A DNA stretch of 64,000 nt. Origin: Algoriphagus formosus. Lineage in GTDB: Bacteria > Bacteroidota > Bacteroidia > Cytophagales > Cyclobacteriaceae. Location: contig NZ_NIUC01000001.1 in NCBI RefSeq assembly GCF_002807035.1, positions 124,001 through 188,000 on the forward strand, given 5' to 3'. Both the position numbers and the translations under genes were made by a program. Under the pieces are notes generated by a model that saw only the letters and a program-made list of their open reading frames with translations, did not search any database and was not told the origin of the DNA. Numbering within the stretch: position 1 is the first letter of the stretch; each line of letters begins with the position of its first letter. Positions 1-9,149 of the stretch are shown piece after piece.

Positions 1-11
1 CTTATTACAAA

Positions 12-1475
12 ATGTATAATTTTCTATTCTACCTTTTGATTGATGTTTTTGGGGTCATTTTTATGATTCTCAGTTTTTCTGTGGTCACACTCTATCTGCT
101 GATCATGATCCTAAGTGCATTGGAAATGCGAGATTTCCGAAGGAAAAATCGATTTGCAGATTACCAGGATATTATCACGAGCCCAATAGCCCCCGGAGTT
201 TCAATTTTGGCTCCTGCTTTTAACGAGGAGTCCAATATTGTACAGAACGTTAAAAGCCTATTGGCCCTTCACTATGGGAAGTTTGAAGTCGTGATTATCA
301 ATGACGGTTCAAAGGATCAAACACTCAATCGTCTCATTGAGGCTTTTGAATTGAAAAAGACCTCTTTCTTTTATCAATCACAGATCGAAACTGCTCCTGT
401 AAGAGGTATATATCGCTCTGAAAATAAATCCTTTAGAAGGCTTTGGGTAATTGATAAGGAGAATGGCGGGAAGGCGGATGCTTTAAATGCCGGAATCAAT
501 ATTTCTACCATGGAAATCCTGGCTTGTATTGATGTGGATTGCATCTTGGCAAGTGACTCTATTACCCGGATGGTACGACCATTTATGGAGGAAACCAATA
601 AGAAGGTAGTAGCAGTGGGCGGGGCGATTGGAATCGCCAACAACTGTGATGTCAAAGATGGAACGGTAACCAAGTATCGGGTACCAAAATCGAGAATCGG
701 TAAGTTTCAAGTGGTAGAGTACTGTAGGGCTTTTTTGATGGGTAGGATGGCCTGGTCCCGGATCAATGGTCTGATGCTGATTTCGGGAGCCTTTGGGTTT
801 TTCAAAAAAGACCTTGTGATGGCAGTGGGAGGGTATTTCCCAAAGACTGTCGGTGAAGATATGGAACTCGTCGTCCGTCTGCGACGCTACCTAGAAGAGC
901 GCGATATTCCTTATCGGGTGGCTTTTGTTCCCGATCCGCTTTGCTGGACAGAAGTGCCTGAGGATGAAGAAGTCTTGGGCCGACAGCGAAATAGGTGGAT
1001 GCGTGGGACAATTGAAACTCTGCAGCTTCATAATAAAGTTGGATATAATTCTCGTTTTCGGGTTTTGGGCTTAGTATCCTATCCTTTTTGGTCTATTTTC
1101 GAAAAAATGGGGCCGATTTTAGAAATATCTGGCTTGATCTACACACTTATCCTCTTGTTGATAGGTGATTTTTCAGCTGTATATTTCTTCTCCTTAATAT
1201 TAATGATCTATTTCCTTTCCCTGCTTGTCTCTGCATTTAGCATTCTCTATGAGCAGATCGCTTACAATAATTACAAGGATAAAAATGACCTCAGAAGTCT
1301 GATCAGGACCATTTTGCTCGAGCCACTTTTTATTCACCCAAAGGTGGTCTTGTGGGGATTGAAAGGTCATATAGACTTCATTGCCGGCCGGGGAGGCTGG
1401 GGTAAGATGATTCGGGCAGGATTTAAAACTGCCGAGGACCGTAAAAACCTTGACACCCAATCCACTACATCATGA
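12..1475 (+). CDS. Family 2 glycosyltransferase, membrane polysaccharide synthase
   Basis: This is a processive-type GT2 enzyme of the inner membrane, 487 aa, resembling PgaC/BcsA-like synthases that build a beta-linked exopolysaccharide from a nucleotide sugar. An N-terminal membrane helix (about 8-36) precedes the catalytic domain, which begins near residue 62. It carries the donor-site DGS (98-100), the DVD motif (174-176), the acceptor-site ED (282-283) and QRNRW (325-329), the QxxRW signature of processive enzymes. Two or three membrane helices follow (about 365-425). The stop overlaps the start of the YaiO gene by four bases, so the two are translationally coupled. The product polymer is not identifiable; poly-N-acetylglucosamine is one possibility. 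Confidence 0.85.
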   Translation: MYNFLFYLLIDVFGVIFMILSFSVVTLYLLIMILSALEMRDFRRKNRFADYQDIITSPIAPGVSILAPAFNEESNIVQNVKSLLALHYGKFEVVIINDGSKDQTLNRLIEAFELKKTSFFYQSQIETAPVRGIYRSENKSFRRLWVIDKENGGKADALNAGINISTMEILACIDVDCILASDSITRMVRPFMEETNKKVVAVGGAIGIANNCDVKDGTVTKYRVPKSRIGKFQVVEYCRAFLMGRMAWSRINGLMLISGAFGFFKKDLVMAVGGYFPKTVGEDMELVVRLRRYLEERDIPYRVAFVPDPLCWTEVPEDEEVLGRQRNRWMRGTIETLQLHNKVGYNSRFRVLGLVSYPFWSIFEKMGPILEISGLIYTLILLLIGDFSAVYFFSLILMIYFLSLLVSAFSILYEQIAYNNYKDKNDLRSLIRTILLEPLFIHPKVVLWGLKGHIDFIAGRGGWGKMIRAGFKTAEDRKNLDTQSTTS

Positions 1476-2701
1476 GAAAAGTTGCTCTTTTTCTTTCCTT
1501 CTTCTTAGCGACTCAATGGCTTGTGGCACAGCAAAGTCAGAACCCTGATCAACTCCTCCTGGATGCGCGCGAATTAATTTTTGATGGAAAATATCAAGAG
1601 GGTAGAAGAATTGCCTTCCGGGCTTTGGAGATTTCACCCACCTACGCGGATATTCTGATTTTGGTGGGTAGGAGTTATGCCTGGGAAGGAAAAAATGATT
1701 CTGCAAGTATTTACCTTGAGCGCGCAATCACTGCTTCTCCTAAATATGCTGATGGGTATTCAGCCTATCTAGATAATCTTAGCTGGGCTGGAGAATATCA
1801 AAGAGCTGGTGAGATTTTGAAAAGAGCAGAAAGCAATCTTGGTGATCCTTTGCCAGATGCCGTCGCCTACCGAAAATCAAGGCTTTTATATTATGAGGAA
1901 GAATACAATGAAGCCTATGATATTGCCCAGGCCTTGTTTGATAAAGGATACAAGCAGGAAGGAATACTAGGATATTTACAAAACCTTCAACGTTTGAGAC
2001 GAAATTCAGCCATTGGAGCCACCTATGACTACGATACTTTTTTTGGAGATATCAGCCCATGGCATACTTGGTCGGTCTATGGTCGGGCACAGACCAAGTT
2101 AACGGGTTCTTTGATTGCCCGAGTCACACAAAGCCATCGATTTGATGGATTTGGTACCCAATATGAGTTAGATGCTTATCCCTCTCTTGGAGAAAATTCC
2201 TATGCTTATCTAAATATCGGTGGCTCAGGAGCTGGATTTTTTCCAAAATTGAGATTAGGAGCTTCTGTCTTTTTCAACCTTCCTAAGGCTTGGGAAGTAG
2301 AAGGCGGGTATCGATACCTCGGCTTCACCGAAGTAACCCATATTGCTACTGCTTCCCTTGGAAAGTATGTGGGTAATTGGTGGTTGAATTTTAGGGCAAA
2401 TGTCATTCCTAGCGGTAATAATAACGGTGTGAGTACTTCTGGTAATTTTCAGGCTAGGTATTACTTCAAGACTGCTGAGGACTTTTTTAGTGTTCAACTC
2501 AGTTCGGGCGTTTCTCCCGATGAAGAAAATAGGGATCAATCCCAACTTCTTAATTCCTACCGAATTCGGCTTGGCTACCAACAACTCATTTCTCCAAGGT
2601 TTATGATTTTTGGGTTTACAGGGTATAGTCGTGATGAATTGTCTGCAGACCGCTTTCGAAATAATTTGAACCTCTCCATTGGTAGTGAATACCGCTTCTA
2701 A
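1472..2701 (+). CDS. YaiO-type outer membrane beta-barrel with TPR N-terminus
   Basis: The 409-aa protein has a signal peptide (about 1-19, ending ATQWLVAQ), TPR-like helical repeats to about residue 170, and then a beta-rich C-terminal half that ends in an outer-membrane F (SEYRF). This is the arrangement of YaiO-family outer membrane proteins. The family is often encoded beside glycosyltransferases and may help export or modify surface polysaccharide; here it overlaps the GT2 gene by four bases. The barrel call rests on alternating aromatic/polar strands such as the FRANVIPSGNN region. Its exact role is inferred from context. Confidence 0.75.
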   Translation: MRKVALFLSFFLATQWLVAQQSQNPDQLLLDARELIFDGKYQEGRRIAFRALEISPTYADILILVGRSYAWEGKNDSASIYLERAITASPKYADGYSAYLDNLSWAGEYQRAGEILKRAESNLGDPLPDAVAYRKSRLLYYEEEYNEAYDIAQALFDKGYKQEGILGYLQNLQRLRRNSAIGATYDYDTFFGDISPWHTWSVYGRAQTKLTGSLIARVTQSHRFDGFGTQYELDAYPSLGENSYAYLNIGGSGAGFFPKLRLGASVFFNLPKAWEVEGGYRYLGFTEVTHIATASLGKYVGNWWLNFRANVIPSGNNNGVSTSGNFQARYYFKTAEDFFSVQLSSGVSPDEENRDQSQLLNSYRIRLGYQQLISPRFMIFGFTGYSRDELSADRFRNNLNLSIGSEYRF

Positions 2702-2710
2702 GCTAAATCT

Positions 2711-3892
2711 ATGAAGGAAGAACTTAAACTTTATTTCAGGAGGCTTTCTTTCCTTTTTTTACTTTTGGTCGTATTTCCAGGCCTGAGCTTTGGCGTATGG
2801 TGGCTGAAAGCAGATAAGAAAGCATCAATTTTGATCTTGGATAAGACAGTTCCTAATAAGGATTTCAGAGAGCATTTGGGGATTTTTTGGGCGATGGAAT
2901 ATGAGAAGTTTGTCAATCCCGAGACGGATGAATTGTATAAGCTTGATCAGGACTATTTTGGATATTTCCCTTCAGACCAAGAGGATGGGAAATATGGCTT
3001 CGTCAAGGACTTTTCGAATTACTCCCAATCTGAGCTGGATCAATTGGCAGAATCAAGTGATATCATTTATTATGCGGATACATACGGAGTTTACAGGAAT
3101 GATTTTGAGAATGAGGAAGATGCTGACGAACCCAGTAAAAAAATCTATGGAGGGTTGAATAGTAATGAAGTCAGGTTGATTGAATTAGCTCAAGAAAAGG
3201 AGAAAACTGTACTGTTGGAGTATAATTCCATGGCTTCACCTACTGCTAAGGGGCTTCGGTCACAGATGGAAAATAGCATTGGTGTTCGATGGACGGGTTG
3301 GGTAGCTCGATATTTCGATGAGCTAGACACGGCCATAAATAAAGGTCTACCGGATTGGCTCATTTCCAATTATTTGGATCAACACGAGCAATCATGGCCC
3401 CATCAAGGTCCAGGTTTGGTTTTTGTAAATGAAAGCGGACAGATTGAAGTCTTTGAAGATCAGAAAGACTACCAAAATACCATCCCATATATCCGGACTC
3501 CCGGAAGGAATAAAGCGAACTTCAGATTGCCTGAGATTGTGCCTTATCCAGATTGGTTTGATGTGGTTTTAGTGCAGCGGGAGTTTCAGGTGATATCTTA
3601 TTACGATATCGAGCCCACCAATGAAGGTTTGGAAAGGCTTCGTGCTATGGGGCTCCCTAGATTCTTTCCGGCAGTGGTCTTTCGACCTAATGGAAAGGGT
3701 CGTTCTTATTACATTGCAGGAGATTTTGCAGATGCGAAGCTCAACCTTGGGTCAGCCAAATTTGCAGGACTTCCTACCCTTTGGAGGGGATTTTATAGTG
3801 TTGCAAATCATCGCGATCGCCATGGATTTTTTTGGAACTATTATCAGCCACTGATTAGTCAGATTTTCTCAGAGGCACATCGGTCAAAATAG
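2711..3892 (+). CDS. Unknown membrane-anchored protein of polysaccharide operon
   Basis: I do not recognise the family. The 393-aa protein has one N-terminal membrane helix (about 12-30) and an otherwise soluble, presumably periplasmic body. The middle has a segment reminiscent of a glutamine-amidotransferase-like flavodoxin fold: a strand ILILDK near the start, then IIYYADTYGVY and later LLEYNSMASPT. No catalytic triad can be assigned. It begins nine bases after the YaiO stop and is almost certainly the third gene of that operon, so a role in making, trimming or exporting the same polymer is likely but unproven. Confidence 0.6.
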   Translation: MKEELKLYFRRLSFLFLLLVVFPGLSFGVWWLKADKKASILILDKTVPNKDFREHLGIFWAMEYEKFVNPETDELYKLDQDYFGYFPSDQEDGKYGFVKDFSNYSQSELDQLAESSDIIYYADTYGVYRNDFENEEDADEPSKKIYGGLNSNEVRLIELAQEKEKTVLLEYNSMASPTAKGLRSQMENSIGVRWTGWVARYFDELDTAINKGLPDWLISNYLDQHEQSWPHQGPGLVFVNESGQIEVFEDQKDYQNTIPYIRTPGRNKANFRLPEIVPYPDWFDVVLVQREFQVISYYDIEPTNEGLERLRAMGLPRFFPAVVFRPNGKGRSYYIAGDFADAKLNLGSAKFAGLPTLWRGFYSVANHRDRHGFFWNYYQPLISQIFSEAHRSK

Positions 3893-3894
3893 TT

Positions 3895-5898
3895 TTATTG
3901 AGGGGGAAGCAGTCTCCTCGTTTGAACCATGTAACTGTTCTTGTTTTTAAATTCCTCAAACTCTCCAATCATCCGATTTAGATCATTGGGGCTCGTGATT
4001 GGGTCAATATTCAAGCCTCGAGAAATCTGAAATATTTGCCCATCTGAAAGGAAAATGTCCCCATGTATGTAATCGATTAATTGATTTTTATTCCTCATCA
4101 GTGGCATGGCAATTCTAGACTGAAATGTCTGAGCAGTGTCCAGGACCTGACCCTGCCAGGTTACCACTTCTGGAAGTTGGATATCTATTTGTGCTTCCAA
4201 AAATGAAAGAATCGATGGGGTAATTTCATAATGACTACTGACTCCCTCAAAATACTCGGGTCTTTTTATGAGTGGAGAATAGATAATCAAAGGCACATGG
4301 AATCGGTCTATTCTAGACGACATCGGAACTTCAGGCAATCGATGGTCTCCTGTAATGATGAAAATGCTATTTTGAAACTCTGGTCGCTTTTGATATTCAT
4401 CGAAAAACTCACGAACCGCATCATCAGCATACAATACGGTCATATAAATATCTCGGTAGCTTCGATAATCTGCTTTTTGACCTTCACTCAGATTTAAATA
4501 ATTGCTGAGATGATTTTCAAATTTCTGGATATATTTTTCCCGCTCTGGTACGAGATAGGGATCATGCGAAGTTTGGGTCTGAAAGACCAAGATTTGAGGA
4601 GATTCTAAGCTTCTTGGAAGTTTTTCCAGTCCATTTTTGAATAGCTCCTTATCCGCATAACCCCATGAAAAATTACCGGTGGAAGGAGACTTGGAATATT
4701 TAGGATCAAATAATCTTTCATCTACAAATTGAACGGGCTGTTGATATTCAATAAAGCTTCCTACATGGTCAAAGTTTTTATCTGCTCCGATAAAATAGCG
4801 TGTTTCGTAGCCGTTTTTCCTTAAGATGCTAAGGAGCGTTTCATGATAGGGAAACTCCTGATATAATTCCAGGAAGCCCTTCTCTCCAAAAGGAAGCCCG
4901 CCAAAGACTCCCGGCTGTAAGCCGAATGTTCGACCAGTAGAAGACAAGGCATGCATCCATACCAAGCTGTGTTGTTCCAAGCTGTCAAGAAATGGGGTGA
5001 AACTCCCCAAATAAGCGTCTTTTCCTGAATAGGCTTTACCAAAGCTTTCCAGAAAAATAAATACCAAATTTGGGGCCTGCTCTAAGGAATCGAAGAAAGG
5101 ACTCAGTACATCCGGATAGTCAGCTTTATGAGCAAAAGGGTAGGTATCGTCGACAAACTCCTTTTCGACAATAAGATCTTCAGTACCGGATCTCAGGTAA
5201 AAATCAAAATAATATTCGCCCCCATACATCAAGTAGTCAAAGCTCTCTTCTGTCAGGTATCTGGACTTGTTGCGGGTGACATTAGTTTCGACCTCTGTCG
5301 CTGAATCATCTACTAAATCAGGCAAAAGAATAACTATAACTACTGATAAAATAAATAAGCCCGTGAGAAATAACATGGCTTTGAGTGGAAATCGGAAAAA
5401 TCTAGTACCCAGATGCATCAGAAAACCAACCAAAACAAAGGAGAAAAAAAGCATGGACACACTGAAGACATTGAGTTGCCCTGAGGCTTGAATAGTCAAG
5501 AGTAAGTCCTCGGTACTATAGGCGAATAAATCTTTTCCTAAAGGCAGAAGCGTTTTGAAAAAATAAAAAACCAATGCAGCCTGTACAAGTACCAAGATGG
5601 ATAAAAATAGAAGGAGCAGCCATTTGGCTAGTGGGCTAGAAATCAAAACCACAACCAGATAGCAGGTAAATAAAAGTCCTAATAAATAAGCCAACCAGGT
5701 CAAATCTTGAATAAAAATGTCTTTCAGGATGTCTCCGATCGCGAAAGGAAGCACGTGATTTGAAAAAACTAGGTAAAGCTCTAAAGCTCTCAGCAATATC
5801 ATCAAGAATATGAATATCAAAGACATACCCCAGAAATTCTGCAGAATTACCTTGATTCTACCTGGTAGTGTAGATCGGATGGCTGCTTTTTTTGACAT
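3895..5898 (-). CDS. LtaS/MdoB-type phosphoglycerol transferase (sulfatase fold)
   Basis: This 667-aa inner-membrane enzyme has about five N-terminal helices (to about residue 195) and a periplasmic sulfatase-fold domain (about 250-570). LtaS-like features are NLVFIFLES (metal-binding Glu), the STGRTFG segment with the probable nucleophilic Thr, and ITGDHR near the second metal site. LtaS/MdoB enzymes move phosphoglycerol from phosphatidylglycerol to a polymer or glycan. Bacteroidota lack lipoteichoic acid, so the acceptor is unknown. The gene is convergent with the GT2 operon with only two bases between, and I see no terminator hairpin there. Confidence 0.82.
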   Translation of the reverse strand: MSKKAAIRSTLPGRIKVILQNFWGMSLIFIFLMILLRALELYLVFSNHVLPFAIGDILKDIFIQDLTWLAYLLGLLFTCYLVVVLISSPLAKWLLLLFLSILVLVQAALVFYFFKTLLPLGKDLFAYSTEDLLLTIQASGQLNVFSVSMLFFSFVLVGFLMHLGTRFFRFPLKAMLFLTGLFILSVVIVILLPDLVDDSATEVETNVTRNKSRYLTEESFDYLMYGGEYYFDFYLRSGTEDLIVEKEFVDDTYPFAHKADYPDVLSPFFDSLEQAPNLVFIFLESFGKAYSGKDAYLGSFTPFLDSLEQHSLVWMHALSSTGRTFGLQPGVFGGLPFGEKGFLELYQEFPYHETLLSILRKNGYETRYFIGADKNFDHVGSFIEYQQPVQFVDERLFDPKYSKSPSTGNFSWGYADKELFKNGLEKLPRSLESPQILVFQTQTSHDPYLVPEREKYIQKFENHLSNYLNLSEGQKADYRSYRDIYMTVLYADDAVREFFDEYQKRPEFQNSIFIITGDHRLPEVPMSSRIDRFHVPLIIYSPLIKRPEYFEGVSSHYEITPSILSFLEAQIDIQLPEVVTWQGQVLDTAQTFQSRIAMPLMRNKNQLIDYIHGDIFLSDGQIFQISRGLNIDPITSPNDLNRMIGEFEEFKNKNSYMVQTRRLLPPQ

Positions 5899-5976
5899 TG
5901 ACGACTGCTTAGATTCGATGCAATTTTAAAGAAAATAGGTCAAAATAAACTATCTTCAAGTTTTGAAATAGACAAT

Positions 5977-6522
5977 ATGGGCAAATCGAACTTACTGATT
6001 GAATTATATAGTAACCTTAGCACTACAGGAGCATTGACTTTTAGCTCAAAAGCACTGGTCAAAAAAATGGTCACCCAAGTGGACTTGAAAGATGCTAATC
6101 TAATCGTCGAATTGGGAGGAGGAGATGGGAGTATTACCCAAGGGATTATTAACCAAATGGGGCCACAAACCAAATTACTGGTCTTTGAAATCAATTCATC
6201 GTTTTGTGAGGAGATGAGGAAGCAGTTTGACAATCCCAATGTGCAAATCATCAATGACTCGGCAGATCAAATTGAAAACTACCTAAATGGAGAAAAGGTA
6301 GATTTCATTCTTTCCTCTTTGCCTTTTTCCTTCATTTCTAAAGAAATAACGGATTCTATTTTAAGCCAATCGCGCTCAGTTCTCAACCAAGGAGGAGCAT
6401 TCATACAGATTTGCTATTCCTATCTTTTGAAAAATCTTTTCAAGAAGTACTTTCCTGAAGTCAACGTGAGTTTTACCCTAAAAAACCTGCCACCTGCCTT
6501 TGTGATGGTATGCCAAAGCTAA
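5977..6522 (+). CDS. Class I SAM-dependent methyltransferase
   Basis: The 181-aa protein has a Rossmann methyltransferase core with motif I at ELGGGDGSI, followed by an acidic strand end (VFEINSSF) and a later SLPFSFIS that fits the catalytic-loop position of adenine or phospholipid methyltransferases. It resembles small 'rRNA adenine dimethylase/phospholipid N-methyltransferase-like' proteins, but it is too short for KsgA. The substrate is unknown. It is divergent from the LtaS-like gene and is followed six bases later by the DUF3253 gene. Confidence 0.7.
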   Translation: MGKSNLLIELYSNLSTTGALTFSSKALVKKMVTQVDLKDANLIVELGGGDGSITQGIINQMGPQTKLLVFEINSSFCEEMRKQFDNPNVQIINDSADQIENYLNGEKVDFILSSLPFSFISKEITDSILSQSRSVLNQGGAFIQICYSYLLKNLFKKYFPEVNVSFTLKNLPPAFVMVCQS

Positions 6523-6528
6523 GAGTGC

Positions 6529-6768
6529 ATGGATATTTTGCGGATAGCGATTTTAGAATTTTGTAGACAGCGGCCGGATACCTCTTTTTGTCCATCTGAG
6601 GTAGTTCGGAGAATGTACCCCGAATCATGGCGTGAGTTTTTACCAGATATCCGCCAAAAGGCCTTTGAAATGTATCAAGAGGGTGAAATATTAATCACTC
6701 AAAAAGGAAAACTGCTCGATAAGGAAGCACTTCCAGTAGGACCGATAAGGATTTCGAAACTAAAGTGA
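6529..6768 (+). CDS. DUF3253 family small protein
   Basis: This 79-aa cytosolic protein matches the DUF3253 pattern: an N-terminal helix RIAILEFCRQR, the SFCPSEVVRRM segment, a central W(R)xF and a C-terminal ILITQKGK hairpin. The shape suggests a small winged-helix fold. No function is established for the family. It lies six bases after the methyltransferase gene and its stop (TGA) overlaps an alternative GTG start of msrA, so the three genes probably form one transcript. Confidence 0.75.
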   Translation: MDILRIAILEFCRQRPDTSFCPSEVVRRMYPESWREFLPDIRQKAFEMYQEGEILITQKGKLLDKEALPVGPIRISKLK

Positions 6769-6800
6769 CTCTTCCTCGGTTTGAATCCCAAATACTCAAT

Positions 6801-7385
6801 ATGGATACGAATCAATCATTACCAACTACTTCAGTCACCATTCCAGAAGGAGAATCTGTCATCACTTTAGGTGCAGGCTGTTTTTGGTGTACCGAGGCAG
6901 TTTTTCAGCGCTTAGAGGGTGTCAAAAATGTAGTCTCAGGTTACTCAGGTGGTTTTGTAGAGAATCCAAGTTATCGAGCAGTTTGCAGTGCTACTACAGG
7001 TCATGCCGAAGTGATTCAAGTTTTCTATGATCCCAAAGTGATCAGTTTGGAGCGATTATTAGAGGTTTTTTGGTCGACCCATGATCCCACCACACTCAAT
7101 CGACAGGGAGCAGATGTCGGTCCTCAGTACAGGTCTGCCATTTTTTTTCACACCGAAGAGCAGGGTGAAATTGCCAAAAACCTGAAGAAGGAATTAAACG
7201 AAAAGAAGGTCTTTTCTCAGCCAATAGTCACTGAAATCACTGCTTTTAGTAACTTCTATCCAGCTGATATTCAGCATCAAAATTATTACAATGAGAACGG
7301 CTATCAGCCCTATTGTCAGTTTGTGATTAAGCCGAAGGTAGACAAGCTGGAGAAGTACTTTTCAGAGCTTCTGGCAAAAGATTAA
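6801..7385 (+). CDS. msrA: Peptide methionine sulfoxide reductase A
   Basis: MsrA reduces the S-epimer of methionine sulfoxide in proteins with a thiol cofactor. The active-site motif GCFWCTEAVFQ has the catalytic Cys in GCFWC, and the family blocks VVSGYSGG, TGHAEVIQV, FWSTHDPTTLNRQG and DVGPQYRSAIF are all present. A frame extension to a GTG at 6765 would overlap the DUF3253 stop. I prefer the ATG at 6801 because family similarity begins after it; the shorter product is 194 aa. No MsrB domain is fused. Confidence 0.93.
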   Translation: MDTNQSLPTTSVTIPEGESVITLGAGCFWCTEAVFQRLEGVKNVVSGYSGGFVENPSYRAVCSATTGHAEVIQVFYDPKVISLERLLEVFWSTHDPTTLNRQGADVGPQYRSAIFFHTEEQGEIAKNLKKELNEKKVFSQPIVTEITAFSNFYPADIQHQNYYNENGYQPYCQFVIKPKVDKLEKYFSELLAKD

Positions 7386-7432
7386 AATATATTTTCCCGC
7401 ATGAGTTTTTATAGGACAGGCAAAAACTGACC

Positions 7433-7440
7433 TATATTTG
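7433..7440 (+). promoter_or_regulatory. -7 element upstream of the 557-aa gene
   Basis: TATATTTG is a full match to the Bacteroidota -7 consensus TAnnTTTG, 19 bases before the ATG at 7460. The expected transcription start is near 7446. No clear -33 TTTG is seen, only a T-rich stretch. Confidence 0.5.
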
Positions 7441-7459
7441 CATTGTTTTTAGAATAATT

Positions 7460-9133
7460 ATGATGAAAAGAAATAGAGCCCAAGAATCAAGAGCCGCCAT
7501 TGAGCGACTTTATATCACGATGAGACATCTTTTTACCCGAGGTACTTACAAGCCGATGGGAGTCTCTGGTGAGAGTTTGGTTCAGGCTTTGCGAGTTTTA
7601 AGTCCGGAAATTTACGGAACCATCACAGATCTGGAAAAGGTAGAATTAGACGGCCTTCTTTATGTAATGGAGCGTCTTCCGAGAGGAATCGAACAGTGCC
7701 GATACATTCGCCTGATTAGTCGGGAAGGTCTTGAGACTTCGCATTTGGAACCTATTGTTCCGCCGAAAAGAAGAAGAAATTGCTATAGGCTCGATGAACA
7801 AGTCATGTATGTGGAAATGACGCGGGGAAGATCAGATATCTATGATATTCTTACCCACCTGACATTTTTGTATATCGAGAGCAGCAAAATCTATCAAAAC
7901 AGTACTGACCCGAAAGGAAAGATTTCTATCAACTGGAAGATGCTGGAGGAATTTGTGAAGAAGGAAGAAAGCGGGGAGCTGTTTGATCGAGAAGCGGCTT
8001 CTGCTTATCTCAGCCACTTGATCGGTAGGACTTTCGAAGAGACCTCTAAGGCTGTCAACAAATTTGAAAAGAGTTCGAATTCAAATAGTCTATTTTCCAT
8101 CGTATATCACCTGGGCAAGCTTGCCATGGAAGAGATTCGGGAAGGAAAAGATCGGGAGATTTCATTTTCAGCCACCTTGAGGGAGCGAATCGGTCATCAT
8201 GTCTATGGTGAGCAATGGGCTGGAAAAATCATGCAGAAGCTGGATGAATTAGACTTATTAGAAAGGCCTATTCATATTATTTCGGCAAATCTTCACTCGG
8301 TTTTGAATACCATCTATGCTCCTCAAGTGCTAGACTCAAAGAGCTTCGAGGATATTGAGCAAATAGCCTCCTCCATTGCGATGGGAGAAAAGAACAATGC
8401 TGGGAAAAAGATTTATGCCTATGCTTTGAAGCATGGCTTCGTGGATATTCCTGATCAGTCTGGTACCAATATCGGGACACAAATCATCGATACTGCGAAG
8501 TTGGAGAAGCCTGAATTGCTACCGGGATTATCCTTACCTGAAGAGTCAAAGCAAAGACCGGTCTTTGTTGTGATGGATTATGCCTTTGGTGAGCAGGCTT
8601 TTGAATGTATGGATGAGCTATTGAAGCCATTTAAGAAAGGCGGCAAAGAATTCCCGCTGAATATCGTTTCGGTTTCCATCATGGGAAAAGCCGGAATTCT
8701 CTATGGAGGAAAAGGCGATCTGATGATTCCTGATGCTCATGTCTTTGAAGGCACAGCCGATAATTATCCATTTAAGAATGAATTGAAAGCTACTGACTTT
8801 GAAGGGTTTGGGCTTGGCGTGTATTCTGGAAGTATGGTTACGGTCTTGGGTACTTCCTTACAGAACAAGGACATTCTTCGGTATTTCATGGAGTCCTCTT
8901 GGAATGCAATTGGACTGGAAATGGAGGGGGCACACTACCAGAAAGCTATTCAATCAGCCTCTAGAATCCGAAAAAGTATTCGATCTAATGTGAAAGTCCT
9001 TTACGCCTACTATGCATCGGATAACCCTCTCGAAACAGGTAGTACCTTGGCTTCAGGAGCTTTGGGAATGGAAGGGGTGAGACCTACTTACCTGATCACT
9101 TACAAAATATTGGAGCGATTATTCGGGAAATAA
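7460..9133 (+). CDS. Large conserved protein (DUF6909-like) with nucleosidase-like C-terminus
   Basis: A 557-aa cytosolic protein that I take to be the Bacteroidota family DUF6909. The N-terminal half is helical and unassigned. The C-terminal part, from about residue 365, looks like a nucleoside phosphorylase/nucleosidase fold. It has a Gly-rich SIMGKAGILYGG stretch, EMEGA at 487-491 (the purine-nucleosidase ribose-binding motif) and a later YYASDN with Asp521 where MTA/SAH nucleosidases keep their catalytic Asp. AMP nucleosidase has a comparable two-part build. The reaction is not proven. The gene has its own promoter element and no obvious operon partners. Confidence 0.55.
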   Translation: MMKRNRAQESRAAIERLYITMRHLFTRGTYKPMGVSGESLVQALRVLSPEIYGTITDLEKVELDGLLYVMERLPRGIEQCRYIRLISREGLETSHLEPIVPPKRRRNCYRLDEQVMYVEMTRGRSDIYDILTHLTFLYIESSKIYQNSTDPKGKISINWKMLEEFVKKEESGELFDREAASAYLSHLIGRTFEETSKAVNKFEKSSNSNSLFSIVYHLGKLAMEEIREGKDREISFSATLRERIGHHVYGEQWAGKIMQKLDELDLLERPIHIISANLHSVLNTIYAPQVLDSKSFEDIEQIASSIAMGEKNNAGKKIYAYALKHGFVDIPDQSGTNIGTQIIDTAKLEKPELLPGLSLPEESKQRPVFVVMDYAFGEQAFECMDELLKPFKKGGKEFPLNIVSVSIMGKAGILYGGKGDLMIPDAHVFEGTADNYPFKNELKATDFEGFGLGVYSGSMVTVLGTSLQNKDILRYFMESSWNAIGLEMEGAHYQKAIQSASRIRKSIRSNVKVLYAYYASDNPLETGSTLASGALGMEGVRPTYLITYKILERLFGK

Positions 9134-9149
9134 TCAGTAGGACTTCAAA

